Shown here: positions 34,136 to 45,529 of the stretch, piece by piece
How the letters are laid out: the number at the start of each line of letters is the position of its first letter
How positions within the stretch are numbered: position 1 is the first letter of the stretch
Assembly (NCBI GenBank): GCA_009193035.1
Contig: SWDT01000257.1
Span: 62,001 to 126,000 of the forward strand
Direction: 5' to 3'
Length of the DNA stretch: 64,000 nucleotides
Source of the DNA: Halicephalobus mephisto
Lineage: Eukaryota; Nematoda; Chromadorea; Rhabditida; Panagrolaimidae
Translations under genes and position numbers: made by a program
Notes under the pieces: model-generated
Seen by the model: the letters and a program-made list of their open reading frames with translations, nothing else
Database searches by the model: none
What the model was told of the DNA's origin: nothing

Positions 34136-34643
34136 ATGAAAACGATTGTTTTTATTTTTTTAATTTTATCGGTGATTCTGATTGTTCAAGGATTTCCATT
34201 CTACAGATCCGACGGGATTAACGGTCGACGAATCCATGGGATAGTTCCTGATTTCAACTCTCTTATCCGTGTATACGGTAAACGATCAGGTTTGTTTTAA
34301 AATTAAAAATTTAAAAAAAATTTTTCAATTTTAACTTTTTTAAATTTTAAATATTTAAAGTTCTTTTTGATTTTAACTATTTTTAAATTTTAAATATTTT
34401 TAAATATTAAATTTTTTTATTTTAACTATTTTTAAATTTTTTGATTTTAAATATTTTAACTTTTTTTATTTCGAATATTTTTAAATTTTTTAAATTTTGA
34501 ATATTTTTAAATTTTTTAAATTTTGAATATTTTTTAATTTTGAATATTCTTAATTTTTAGGCCCGGACTTGACCCCCTTAGGGTACGACCCCCAGGAGAG
34601 TCCGTTTACCTTGCGACCGGAGCAGGTTCTTCTTCGTCTCTGA
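34136..34643 (+). CDS. Putative amidated neuropeptide precursor (2 exons)
   Basis: Exons 34136-34289 and 34561-34643, 237 nt, 78 residues; phases 1 and 2 match. The N terminus is a strong signal peptide of about 19 residues (MKTIVFIFLILSVILIVQG). Downstream, a dibasic RR is followed by IHGIVPDFNSLIRVYGKR, where Gly-Lys-Arg is the classic signal for cleavage and C-terminal amidation; the predicted peptide would end ...LIRVY-amide. The remaining SGPDLTPLGYDPQESPF... tail has no cysteines. An acceptor AG four bases before the ATG is typical for spliced-leader addition. AATAAA at 34734 lies inside the last exon of the opposite-strand protease. I do not recognise a named family; RY-amide/luqin-type peptides are a loose comparison only. 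Confidence 0.65.
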
Positions 34644-34699
34644 AAGCCTCCCTACAGTATCCACTTGGACTTCGGAATTCGATGATATGACATTGTTAT

Positions 34700-37600
34700 T
34701 TACAAGTAATTTAAATTGTAACAATCTTGCAAAAATAAATCGAATTCGTTGACCAAATGAGGACGTGTCATTCCAATTGAGTGATCTTGATTAGGATAAA
34801 CCTGAAATCATCCTTACTGTACTGTGACTTTCGTGTCGGGACTTACGAGTTGCGTGAAGTGAATGTCATGCTGCTGCAGAGCCGTCGCCAGTAAAGCGCT
34901 GTTTTGAAAATGAACATTATCTGAAAATTTTAAAATTTAAATTAAAATTTACAAATTTAAAAAAATATTAAATTTAAATTTTTAAAAATTTAAAAATAAA
35001 ATATTTTAAAAATTAAGAATTAAAAACATTTTTAAAATTTTAAAAATTAAATTAAAAAATATTTTAAAATTTAAATTAAAAAATATTTTAAAATTTAAAA
35101 TTAAAAAATATTTTAAAATTTAAAATAAAATATTTTAAAATTTAAATTAAAAAATATTTTAAAATTAAAAATTAAAAATATTTTAAAATTAGAAATTAAA
35201 AATATTTTAAAATTAGAAATTAAAAATATTTTAAAATTTAAAGTAAAAAATATTTTAAAATTTAAAATTAAAAATATTTTTGAAATTTTTAAATTTAAAT
35301 TTAAAAATATTTTAAAAATTCACTTACCGTCTGCTTCGCCGTGGGCAAGAAAGAATTTAACGTTTTTAAAATTGACCAATTTGGTTTCATTTAACAAGGA
35401 ATTTGCTGCGTAGCCTTTGGGGTTCTCCTCTGGCAACAACATGTATCTTTCAGTATATGCCGAATCTAAAATTATTTTTACAAAAAATTTAAAAATCATT
35501 TTTTTATTTAAAAAAATTTATTTTTATGAAAATTATTTTTAAAAATTATTAAAGTTGTTTTTAAAAATACTTAACTTTTTTAAAATTATTTTTTTAAAGA
35601 TATTTGAATTTTTAAAATTTATTTTTTTTAAAGATCTTTGAATTTTTAAAATTTATTTTTTTTAAAGATATTTAACTTTTTTAAAATTATTTTTTTAAAG
35701 ATATTTGAATTTTTTAAAATTTATTTTTTTTAGGATATTTGAATTTTTAAAAATACCGTAAAATTTGAAATCCACAACAGGTGCCACGGCAATTCCGCAT
35801 TTTACAGTAACCCCGCCGTCTTTGGCAAGAATGTGACTCGATACAAATCCACCGTAAGACCATCCGATAACAGCGACTTTTTCTGGGTCCAAAAACGGAT
35901 ATTTTCGGATTAATAGCCTTAATCCGTCTATTTGATCTGCGATTTCAGGACCTCCGAAGTTTTTGTACATTGGTTCCCGGATCTTCCACCCACGACCCCC
36001 TGAGCCCCGTCCATCGATGCTCACGATGACGTATTGACGGACAGCCGCAAAAAACAGGATGTAATCCGAAGAAACGAAATGTCTGACTTTATTCGTTCCG
36101 GGACCAGCATAACTGAAATAATCATATTTTTATGACAAATCAAAAACAAAATTTTAACTAAGTGATCCTGACACGAATTTTCGGAGTTTTCCAGTTGGGA
36201 CCCAAAAATTGGAAAATTAACTTTTTTTTAAATTTGGAAGGATATAATATAAATAAAATTCTTACAAAAAGTTAAAAATTTCAACGAAGTGGTCCTGACA
36301 CGAATTTTTCGGAGTTTTCCAGTTGGGACCCAAAAATTGGAAATTAGTGATTATTTGATTTTGCGAAAAAATAATTATAATTATACTATTAAAAAAAATC
36401 CAAAATAAAATCCCAAACCAAATGGTCCCGACACGAAATTTGAAAACCAACTTACACATCGAGTAAAACAGGGTAGGTGTACTTGGAGTTAAAATTCGGG
36501 GGCAACGTCAGGCTCACATGAGCTTCGTATCCCGAGGTCAGCATCAGGGATTCCACTTTGGTTGTTGGCAATCCAAAGCTAGGTTTGTATTCAGTATTGT
36601 TCGAAAGTGCATCATGCAATATCCAGTCTGTAAAAATTCCGGTAGTTTGAAAAGATATATTACAGTAATCACAGGTATAAGAAGATCGCGGTAAGTAGAA
36701 AAAATCAGATCATAGTAACTGCTATATCGGTGTATTAATTAACTATAACATAAGAAAGTCAAGTCTAGAAAAGAAGTACTCCACGTGTTAGATAGTGGGG
36801 ATACTGTACGTGACAGATGGAGTGTTGACTAGTTATTTAGTATATAGTTATTGTGTTTATTCTTAGTTATATCGGTGTATTAACTAATTATGGCATAAGA
36901 AAGTCAGGTTTAGAAAAGAAGTACTCTACGTGTTAAATCGTGGGGATACTGTACACGACAGATCGAATGTAAACTAGTTAATTACTGTTACTATTGTGTT
37001 TATTCTTAGTTATATCGGTGTATTAACTAATTATGGCATAAGAAGGTCAAGTCTCGAAGGGAAGTACTCTACTTGTTAACCAATGAGCATATTGTCGACA
37101 TGATGAACGATGTGTTGGATTATTATCATTATTGCTGTGTTAATCTTATTATTTTTTGACAAATAAGAAACTCCCATATCCCTCATTTCTCACACAACCA
37201 CACCGGTTCCCGAAATACAACACTAACTTTAAAAAACCACTCACGTTCTAAGATGTTTTTCGTCTTTTTGAAGTACACAACGGGGTTCTTGTACGGTGGG
37301 TGACACGTGATCCGCATTTCGGTTCCTGAGGGCGAGAACGAAGTCGAAGAAGACTGACAGTCGTTTATCAGACAAGTGATGCATTGTGGAGCCATGTTGT
37401 CCTGTCCAGAAGCATACGGTACTCGGAAAAGATGGGTTTCACCGATCATGCCTCCAGGGGATTCGAAAAATCTAGAATTTTGAAAATTAATATTTTTAAT
37501 TTTTTTAAATTTATAAATTTCTATTTTCATTTAAAGTTGAAATTTTTAAAAATTTTTGTTTTTTTATTTAGAAATTTTTAAATTTTTATTTTTTTTTATT

Positions 37601-40600
37601 TAAAGAATTTTTTAATTTTCATTTTTTTATTTAGGAATTTTTTAATTTTTACTTTTTTTATTTAAAAAATTTTTTAATTTTAATTTTTTTTATTTAAAAA
37701 ATTTTTTAATTTTAATTTTTTTTATTTAGAAATTTTTTAATTTTTATTTTTTTTATTTAGAAATTTTTTAATTTTTATTTTTTTTATTTAGAAAAATTGT
37801 GAACTTACAGTTCGTCTCTGGATTTATCGTATCCAACAATGCTTGTGACGTCATAGGCTCCTCCGTGATATCCACTAACAGGAAAGTATTTTCCTTCTTT
37901 CATGACTTCGACGTGAGCAACGTGATCGTAGACGTTGTCATCAGAATATTCGTGAGGCAACAACAAAAAAAATCCTGTTTTTGAGTAAAATTTTACAGTA
38001 AACGCATCTGGTTCTGCCCACATGTTCATTTTTTTCATGGAAAAATTCAGTTTTTTCAGCTAAAAAAATTTAAAATTATTTTTGCGAATATTTAAGTTTT
38101 CAAAAAATAAACAATTATTTCGAAAATGATTTTTTTGATTACATATTACAAAATAAATTTTAAAATTTTGCTTAAAATAATGCTTGAAAATTCTCGTCGG
38201 GATTATTTCGTGGAAAATTCATATATAATTTTTACAATAATGTGATTGGTTTTGAAATTATCTAAAATTACGAAATAATCACTACATAAAACCGAAATTT
38301 TAGGCCAATTTAATTTCTAAGAACTTCTAAAAATTCTTTTCGAGACCATTTCGTAAAAAACTCATATATAATTTTTACAATAATGTGATTGGTTTTGAAA
38401 TTATCTAAAATTACGAAATAATCATTACATAAAATAGAAATTTTAGGCTACTTTGGTTTCTAAAAAACTCATAATTTTTACAATAATATGATTGATTTTA
38501 AAATTATCTAAAATTACAAAATAATCACTGCATAAAATAGAAATTTTAGGCCAATTTAATTTCTAACAACTTCTAAAAATTCTTCTCGAGACCATTTCGT
38601 AAAAAACTCATATATAATTTTTACAATAATGTGATTGGTTTTGAAATTATCTAAAATTACGAAATAATCATTACATAAAATAGAAATTTTAAATTTAATG
38701 CAATTTCAAAAAATTCCCTTCGGGATTATTTTGTGGAACAACTTAATTATTTTCAAAATAACTCACGCAAAATCAGAATTTTAAATTACTTTAATTTCTA
38801 AAAACTTAAAAATTTTCGTCGGAATTATTTCGTGGAAAAAATTTATTTTTGAATTTAAAAATACAGTGAAACCTCGCTAAAAACAACCCGAAGGGATGGC
38901 AGAAAAGTTGTTTTTACAGAGGAGTTGCCTTTATCGAGGGGTTTACTAGGGGAACATCCACAGTAGGGGTCGAAACCGAGTTGTCTTTAAAGAGGATTTG
39001 CTCTTATCCAAGGTGTTTTTTAGTGAGGTTTCACTGTACTTATATCTTTATGATAGGTGTTTCTCTATAATATTTATTCCCTAAAAATACAGTGAAACCT
39101 CGCTAAAAACAACCCGAAGGGACGGCAGAAAAGTTGTTTTTAGAGGAGTTGCCTTTATCGAGGGGCTTACTAGGGGAACATCCACAGTAGGGGTCGGAAC
39201 CGAGTTGTCTTTAAAGAGGATTTGCTCTTATCGAGGGTGTTTTTAGCGAGGTTTCACTGTAGTGTAATTTTCGAAACTTACCAATCTACAGGGCATGCTG
39301 AATTGACAGACAGTGATGTAAACTGTGTTTTGGTCTCTGTTGGCCCAGACGGCGACGAGGTAATCGTACTCCATGCCGTCATCGGCTTGTAGAGATATCC
39401 AGTTGGCTCTGAACAAGTAATAAGAACTCTCAGATCCGCTTGTAAGTAGATCATCCGGAACGAGGATCAATTGAGTCACGTTCATTTCCTTGTTCCAGAT
39501 GAACAGATTAATCGCCGGTTGATGAACAGTTCCGGATTTCGGATATGGAATTTGTTTGTAACTTGGCATTGGTGAATTCGGATTGTAAATTGGAATCTCG
39601 ATCGAAGTTATGTTAGCGTCATCGATCATCGTGAAAGCCAGATAATTCCCGCTCTTCGACCACCATAAAGGCTCTTCATCACCGAAAATTTCTTCTAAAA
39701 AGTGTGATTATAAAAGTTATCTTCCATTTCGGTGTTTTGGTCCGACATTGAGAAAGGATTTGATTTCCAGCAAACGTGGCCGGGGACCGAACTTCGGGTC
39801 TTCTGAATGGGAGTTAAGAATACTAACCACTGCGCAAACAGAGAAAATTAAAAAAGTCACTCAAAAATACTTTTAAATCGTTTTTTAATAAAGCTAGAAA
39901 TCGAATTTAAAATCTTTCCAGCGAGAGTCAAAAACACTACTTACTGTACTGCTGAAAAAAAATCAAAAATTGAAAATTTAAATTTCTTTTCCAAAATCAA
40001 ATTCGAATCGATTCAAGTTTATCAAAAATGGACTCGAAATGTCCAAACGATCTGGCGATGGAATTCTCGGGATAAAAAATAGAGATTTTCCCTCAGGCGA
40101 TGAGTAACTGGTACTCAGTAGGTGTTATTATAACTTCAGAATCAGTTTTGAATCAATTCAAAATAAAAATAAAAAATAAATTTGAATTTAAAGTTCAAAT
40201 TCGAAAATTTAAATTTTAAAAAATTGACAGTTTTGTCAGTTACTATATTGTTAAAGATTTCTTTTATTTTATGAAGTAGTTTAAAAATAAATTTTACCTT
40301 CATAAAGCCAGTCAGGAACTCCGTAAAAAAGGGATTCAGAGCCGGTGAAGGTTATCGGTTTGGCCCCTGCTGGATTTGCTGGATCGCTTTGATAGTAAAT
40401 GTTGTTATTGTAGACATATACCTAAAATGACTCTTGTACTATTATGATCCCATATTTATAAAATCCAATCAAAATTAAATTTTCCACCTATGTCTCAACT
40501 GGAAAGTTTCAAAATTTTGCGATATTTTGAATTTTCTTAAGGACATGTCTTTGTAGGCATATGTAAATACAAAATATCAACTTTGGATCTCGACTGGAAA

Positions 40601-42880
40601 GTTTCAAAATTTCGTGTCAAGATCGTTTTATGATATTTTTAATTTTCCTAATGACATGTCTTTGTAGAATTACATAAATACAAAATATCAACTTTGGGTC
40701 TCAACTGGAAAGTTTCAAAATTCCGTGTCGAGATCATTTTATGATATTTTGAATTTTCTTAATGACATGTCTTTGTAGGCATATGTAAATACAAAATATC
40801 AACTTAGGGTCTCGACTGGAAAGTTTCAAAATTCCGTGTCAAGATCGTTTTATGATATTTTGAATTTTCTTAATGACATATCTTTGTAGAATTACATAAA
40901 TACAAAATATCAACTTTGGGTCTCGATTGAAAAGTTTCAAAATTTCGTGTCGAGATCGTTTCGTAAAAATTATTGTTTTTTATTTTTAAAATATGATTTT
41001 TGAAACTTACAAAATCTTTAGTGCCTTTGGCAGGATTCCAGACGAGGGTCTGAAGTGGAATTTTTCCATTTAACCCGACAAATTTCCGGTTTCTGAAAAT
41101 AAAAATAATTCAAAAAATTAAATACCAATAAAACAGACATAAAACGACCCCGATCATACTCTCCAATTTCGTAGAATTTCTTGAAGGAATGCCGGAAGCC
41201 CTAAAATTTAACAAAATTAAAAATATCGAAAATATCGAAAATGTCGAAAATATAGAAAATAAATAATTACAGATTCTGCAAATTCAGAAAGAGCTGCGAA
41301 TTTTCCATCTGAATTGAAGAGGAAACTGGCTTTGGATATCTGATCTCCAAGGATGAACAACTCTCTGTTGGATACTGTATCTGCTTTGTTGGGGTCAATT
41401 CTCTAAAATTATATTTATTAATTTCGAAAATTTCGTTTTCGAGCAATTTTCCCTTAAAAAGTACTTACATAGTAATGTTCACCTTGTTTGACGAGGATCG
41501 AATCGTCGAAATGCCACTTCGATATCACGGGGGATTTAGGTTGATTTGCGACAATGTCAGAATAAGTATGAGAAATGTAATTACTTCCAGGATATCTTCG
41601 TTGAGATCCCCTAAGTTTGGAATTCCCCCTAGTTACACCATCTCCATATGTAAATCCCTCTATTTCATCGAAATTGACAGCTGAAATATTCTGTCATGTT
41701 TATTTTCATTTAAAATAAACTCACGTTTTTGTGTCAAAATCAAGGCTAACGAAGTCGCGACACAAAGGATGATGGCCGTCGAGAAAAGACCCACGAGCAC
41801 CGTTATACATCGTTTTTTCGCCGAAGGTCTTGGTTTCGCCTGTAAACAAAGAAAACTACACAATACAGTATGATAGATAATTTTAGAATCATTAGTTATA
41901 ACTCAATCTCTTACACAGTAATAAGGGAGTACTGTAGATTGTCAAAGTGCTCTCAATGAGGTCTACAGTATCAATTATGAAAGATTCCTGTATATTGTAT
42001 GGTTAAAAGTTTATGACAAAACACGCAAATTTTTCTCCAAAGTTCCATGTGTTGAAAAAAATTTGTCTTTTCTGTCATAACTTCAGAATCAGAGTTGTTA
42101 GAGATGCCATAGATAGCTCAAATTGTAGAAGATATTCTAAGGATTCGAACAACGTATAACATGTTCTTATTACTTTGTAATTAACAGAATTACAGTCAAT
42201 AGTTTGGAACTCATGAACTATATTGTAAATTACTTTACAGATCCCATAACTTCTGAATCACAATCGTTAGGGATATCTTCTATGATTCAAATTATAGACC
42301 CTACTGTAAGGATTCGAACAACATATAATGTGTTCTTATTACTTTGTAATTAACAGAATTACAATCAATAGTTTGGAACTCATGAACTATATTGTAAATT
42401 GCTTTACAGATCCCATAACTTCTGAATCACAATCGTTAGGGATATCTTCTATGATTCAAATTATAGACCCTACTGTAAGGATTCGAATAACGTATAACAT
42501 GTTCTTATTACTTTGTAATTAATAGAATTACAGTCAATAGTTTGGAACTCATGAACTATACTGTAAATTACTTTACAGATCCCATAACTTCTGAATCACA
42601 ATCGTTAGGGATATTATATACAGCTCAAATTGTAGACGATATTCCAAGGATTCAAACAATATATAATACTTTTCTATTACTATATAATGAAATAAATTAT
42701 AACTAATAATTTTCGACTCATGAACTATATTGTAAGTGAAATTAAAAATAATAAAATTAAAGTTCTTTAAAAACATACCCCCGGGTCAAACCGATCTTCA
42801 ATCTCAGGTGCAAATTGGAAAGATGTAGAACTGTGGCTGTTGACGTCACAAGTCACCACTCCACAATGTGTAGGATTCAT
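34700..42880 (-). CDS. dpf: Dipeptidyl peptidase IV family serine protease, type II membrane (15 exons)
   Basis: S9B prolyl-specific aminodipeptidase. Exons (minus): 42779-42880, 41725-41839, 41469-41680, 41271-41402, 41160-41200, 41011-41092, 40298-40421, 39282-39694, 37809-38059, 37245-37471, 36456-36627, 35757-36112, 35328-35465, 34847-34920, 34700-34801; 2541 nt, 846 residues, every phase consistent. About 44 cytoplasmic residues (ending AKPRPSAKKR) precede one membrane anchor. The beta-propeller carries DWLYEEEIFGDEEPLWWS, with the paired glutamates that bind the substrate N terminus. Catalytic triad: Ser in GWSYGG, Asp in GEADDNVHF, His in NQDHSIGMTRPH. RGSGGRGWK and DSAYTERYM are further family blocks. 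All active residues are present, so it should be an enzyme rather than a DPP6-type pseudo-protease. In C. elegans the relatives are dpf-1/dpf-2; I cannot say which. Confidence 0.95.
34921..35327. repeat. A/T repeat in dpf intron 13-14
   Basis: Units of AAATATTTTAAAATTTAAAA type, about 30 bp, fill the intron. The next intron (35466-35756) is similar with TTTTTTAAAGATATTTGAAT units. Confidence 0.7.
36640..37150. repeat. ~150 bp repeat, three copies, in dpf intron 10
   Basis: Each copy has AGTTATATCGGTGTATTAAC, TAATTATGGCATAAGAAAGT, AGTACTCTACGTGTTA and GATACTGTACACGACAGAT. An inverted array of the same unit lies at 63620-63900. Confidence 0.85.
38090..38860. repeat. ~150 bp repeat, four to five copies, in dpf intron 8
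   Basis: Units contain ATTACGAAATAATCACTACA, TAAAATAGAAATTTTAGGCC, TTCTCGAGACCATTTCGTAA and ATTTTTACAATAATGTGATT. It is a variant of the fold that pairs a 'cgagacc' or 'ggtcccg' with its neighbours elsewhere in the window. Confidence 0.75.
38864..39036. mobile_element. MITE with CAGTGAAACCTCGCT terminal inverted repeats, copy 1
   Basis: Starts CAGTGAAACCTCGCTAAAAA and ends AGTGAGGTTTCACTG, an inverted repeat, and is flanked on both sides by TA. Length 173 bp; no coding capacity. The CAGTG termini and TA target duplication suggest a pogo/Tigger-type (Tc1/mariner superfamily) non-autonomous element. Confidence 0.85.
39090..39259. mobile_element. MITE, copy 2, same orientation
   Basis: Second copy of the same element only 53 bp further on, about 95% identical by eye, with the same CAGTGAAACCTCGCT / AGCGAGGTTTCACTG ends and flanking TA. 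It ends 22 bases before dpf exon 8 begins. Confidence 0.85.
39765..39840 (-). repeat. tRNA-derived sequence in dpf intron 7
   Basis: On the minus strand GCGCAGTGGTTAGTATTCTT resembles a tRNA D-arm/A-box and GAAGTTCGGTCCCCGG resembles a T-arm/B-box, with suitable spacing. The acceptor stem does not pair properly, so it is a tRNA pseudogene or SINE-like copy, not a working tRNA. Confidence 0.5.
40440..40985. repeat. ~117 bp tandem repeat in dpf intron 6
   Basis: Four copies of AACTTTGGGTCTCGACTGGA, AAGTTTCAAAATTCCGTGTC, AAGATCGTTTTATGATATTT and AATGACATGTCTTTGTAG. Confidence 0.85.
41870..42770. repeat. ~170 bp tandem repeat in dpf intron 1
   Basis: Four to five copies with CCCATAACTTCTGAATCACA (near 42243, 42412, 42580), GTAAGGATTCGAACAACATA, TTAACAGAATTACAATCAAT, AGTTTGGAACTCATGAACTA. 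The first unit also contains TATTGTATGGTTAAAAGTTT-like text, shared with the inverted repeat at 12930-13310. A related array sits in the I-BAR gene intron. Confidence 0.85.
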
Positions 42881-44560
42881 TTAAATATCATATCTAAGCC
42901 ACTATGGCTGGCATCATACGGTATGTAATTTAATTCAAATCAAAACTGAAATCGATTAAAATTTGAAAACTTAAAACTTGAGTTGTTCCCGAAACCGAAG
43001 AACAAGTTCGTTTCGGACCATAAAAATTTCGATTGGGACCGGATTTGAATCACGTTACAAAAGACTAGTTTAAAAAATTTTTTTTTCTAAATCAAAATTT
43101 TTTAAATGTAGAAAATTAATTTTCAAATTTCACGAGATTCTTAACTTTGAACATTATTTTTTAAAAATCCGCAAAAATGTCTCAGTTGTCATTAAAAAAG
43201 CGAAAAATAAATTAAAGCCGTTCTTAGTGATTGAGATTTGAAAAAAGCAGCTGTTTCGAAAGATGGAAGATTTTTGGAAAAATTGGTATCTGGCAGTTAT
43301 CAAGTCCTCTGGACTATAGGTCAATTAATTTTAAGAAAATTTATTTCCAAAATATATGGTTCATCATAGTCTTTATTTTTATACGTGATCGTAAAAATAG
43401 TATAAAAATTGAGAATTATTTTTCCGCGAAATGGTCCCAACGCGAAACTTTGAAATTTTCCAATCGGGACCGAAAATAATAAAATTTAATTTTTTTGTGA
43501 TTTTAGAAAGATATAATTACAGTACTGTAGAAATTAAAGATTATTTTCTCGAGAAATGGTCTCAACGCGAAACTTTGAAATTTTCCAGTCGGGACCGAAA
43601 ATAATAAAATATAATTTTTTTGTGATTTTAGAAAGATATAATTACAGTACTGTAGAAATTAAAGATTATTTTCTCAAGAAATGGTCTCAACGCGAAACTT
43701 TGAAATTTTCCAATCGGGACCGAGAATAATAAAATTTAATTTTTTTGTGATTTTAGAAAGATATAATTATAGTACTGTAGAAATTGAGAATTATTTTTCC
43801 GCGAAATGGTCCCAACGCGAAACTTTGAAATTTTCCAATCGGGACCGAAAATAATAAAATTTAATTTTTTTGTGATTTTAGAAAGATATAATTATAGTAC
43901 TGTAGAAATTGAGAATTATTTTTCCGCGAAATGGTCCCAACGCGAAACTTTGAAATTTTCCAATCGGGACCAAAAATAATAAAATTTAATTTTTTTGTGA
44001 TTCCACAAAAATTTAATTATGTTATTCGAAAAAAACAAAATTAAAAATCTCCCACGAAATGGTTCCGACGCGAATTTTTGCAAGTTTTTAAAAACAAAAA
44101 AAGCTTACAATTTTCGTTCCGCGGGATGATTTTGGAATTAATTCTTTAAAAACAGATTTTTCATAAACGGATCTGGAAAAGTCTGAATTAGAGGATATAG
44201 AGTACATATCCTTCATCCGTTATCAAGGATTAATTTTTTATACTAAAATATTATTAAATATTCAAAAAAAACTTGATCCAAAACCGGTTGCTTTATCTTT
44301 GTGAAAAAAATAAAAAAAATAAAAAAGTTTTAAAAAATTAAAAAAAAAATAAAAAAGTTTTAAAAAATAAAAAAAATAAAAAAGTTTTAAAAAATTTAAA
44401 ATAAAAGTTTTAAAAAGTTTAAAAATAAAAAAGTTTTAAAACTTAAGAATTAAAAATAAACAAGATTAAATTAAAACTTAAAAAAAATTCATTTAAAATT
44501 TTTTTTATTTTTAAATTTCTAAAAAATTTTAAAATTTAAATTTAAAAAATTTCTAAAGAG
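42881..44560. repeat. Spacer with ~117 bp tandem copies of the GGTCCC...GGGACC unit
   Basis: Between 43420 and 44000 five nearly identical units read GCGAAATGGTCCCAACGCGA, AACTTTGAAATTTTCCAATC, GGGACCGAAAATAATAAAAT and AGATATAATTATAGTACTGT. From 44290 to 44560 it is A/T repeat. No gene between the dpf start and 44624. Confidence 0.85.
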
Positions 44561-44623
44561 TTTGAATTTAGAAAAGTATAAAATAAGAAAAATGAATTTA
44601 GATCAAGTTAAGGATGAAGCGAG

Positions 44624-44881
44624 ATGGAATATAGCTTATCCAGAGAGATATTCCCTCCGTTTGGGGCTCTCGAACAAGGGACTGTTTTCCTCCTTTTTCG
44701 CACAAAAGTTACTGCTCGTTATTGCAATCCCGACTCATTGTCACCAGGACTTGCTTCGAGAAATTTTCGCGTTTTCTTTGTTGAGAAGATCAATGAGAGA
44801 ATATCCCCCGAAAAATCTTGTTTTCAGACCGAATTTTCCGTGGTAGATGAGGACATTAACGAGGGGCAAATTTTAGTCCAA
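44624..44881 (+). pseudogene. Orphan exon resembling the N terminus of a prostaglandin-reductase-like (PTGR) enzyme
   Basis: An 86-codon open frame starting at ATG and ending exactly at a GTACGT donor. The second half, ASRNFRVFFVEKINERISPE then SVVDEDINEGQILVQ, resembles the beginning of PTGR2-type NADPH reductases, where INEGQ-V-V is followed by a TLYLSVDPYMR-type segment. That continuation, and the nucleotide-binding domain, were not found downstream to 51 kb. So this is an isolated exon, a gene with a very long intron, or a fragment. The first half (GALEQGTVFLLFRTKVTARY) does not match the family and may not be coding. Similarity is from memory and short. Confidence 0.4.
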
Positions 44882-45120
44882 GTACGTGTCGAAGTGTTTT
44901 CATCGGATTTGTGGTTTATTTTTATCAAAGTTGACAGTCAAAGTCGGAGATTCAAATTTTGACTTTTCGTGCTGGGATACGTACTCGAATTTTGAATAGG
45001 GAGATTTGTATATCAAGTTCGTAAATTTAAATGGAAAAATTTTTTAAAAAAGTGCTTTTCGTTTCGGAGCAAAAACCCCGGATTCTTACTTCGACAAGCA
45101 ACTTTTTCTAAATATAGGAA

Positions 45121-45192
45121 ATATGAGCCTCCGACGGGGATCGAACCCGGGTCTCACGGGCAGCAGTTACGCGCACTGACCACTGCACTGTC
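45121..45192 (-). repeat. tRNA-derived sequence (SINE-like or tRNA pseudogene)
   Basis: On the minus strand CAGTGGTCAGTGCGC resembles an A-box and GACCCGGGTTCGATCCCCGT is a well formed T-arm/B-box. The 3' CGGAGGC has no matching 5' acceptor half. The element shares the GCAGTGGT.AGT core with the one at 39765-39840, both in the same orientation. Confidence 0.55.
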
Positions 45193-45529
45193 AGAAAAAA
45201 GAAAGAACAACTTCAAAAATTAACTTTGTCAATATACCTCCTTGTTTTGTATTACCAAAAATTATCTTTGAAATTCAAATTTCGACTTGTCGTACTAAAA
45301 CACAATTGGAATTTCATAATTTTCTTCGAAAAACTGGAATACAATTCCACTAATTTAGGTAAAGCAAAATACAAATTGTTGAAATAAACAATTCAAAAAT
45401 GTAGTTTTAGAACAAACAGTCCGAATTTTGACCTTTAACTCTGACCGTCAACTTCGATAACACGGAACACTAAAATATCAAGTGCACTTAGAACAAAAAG
45501 CAAAACATGATTTATCGCAAATGCTACAA

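Noticed and set aside
45121..45192. Functional tRNA gene
   Set aside because: The T-arm is convincing but the acceptor stem has no 5' partner, so it is listed only as a tRNA-derived repeat.
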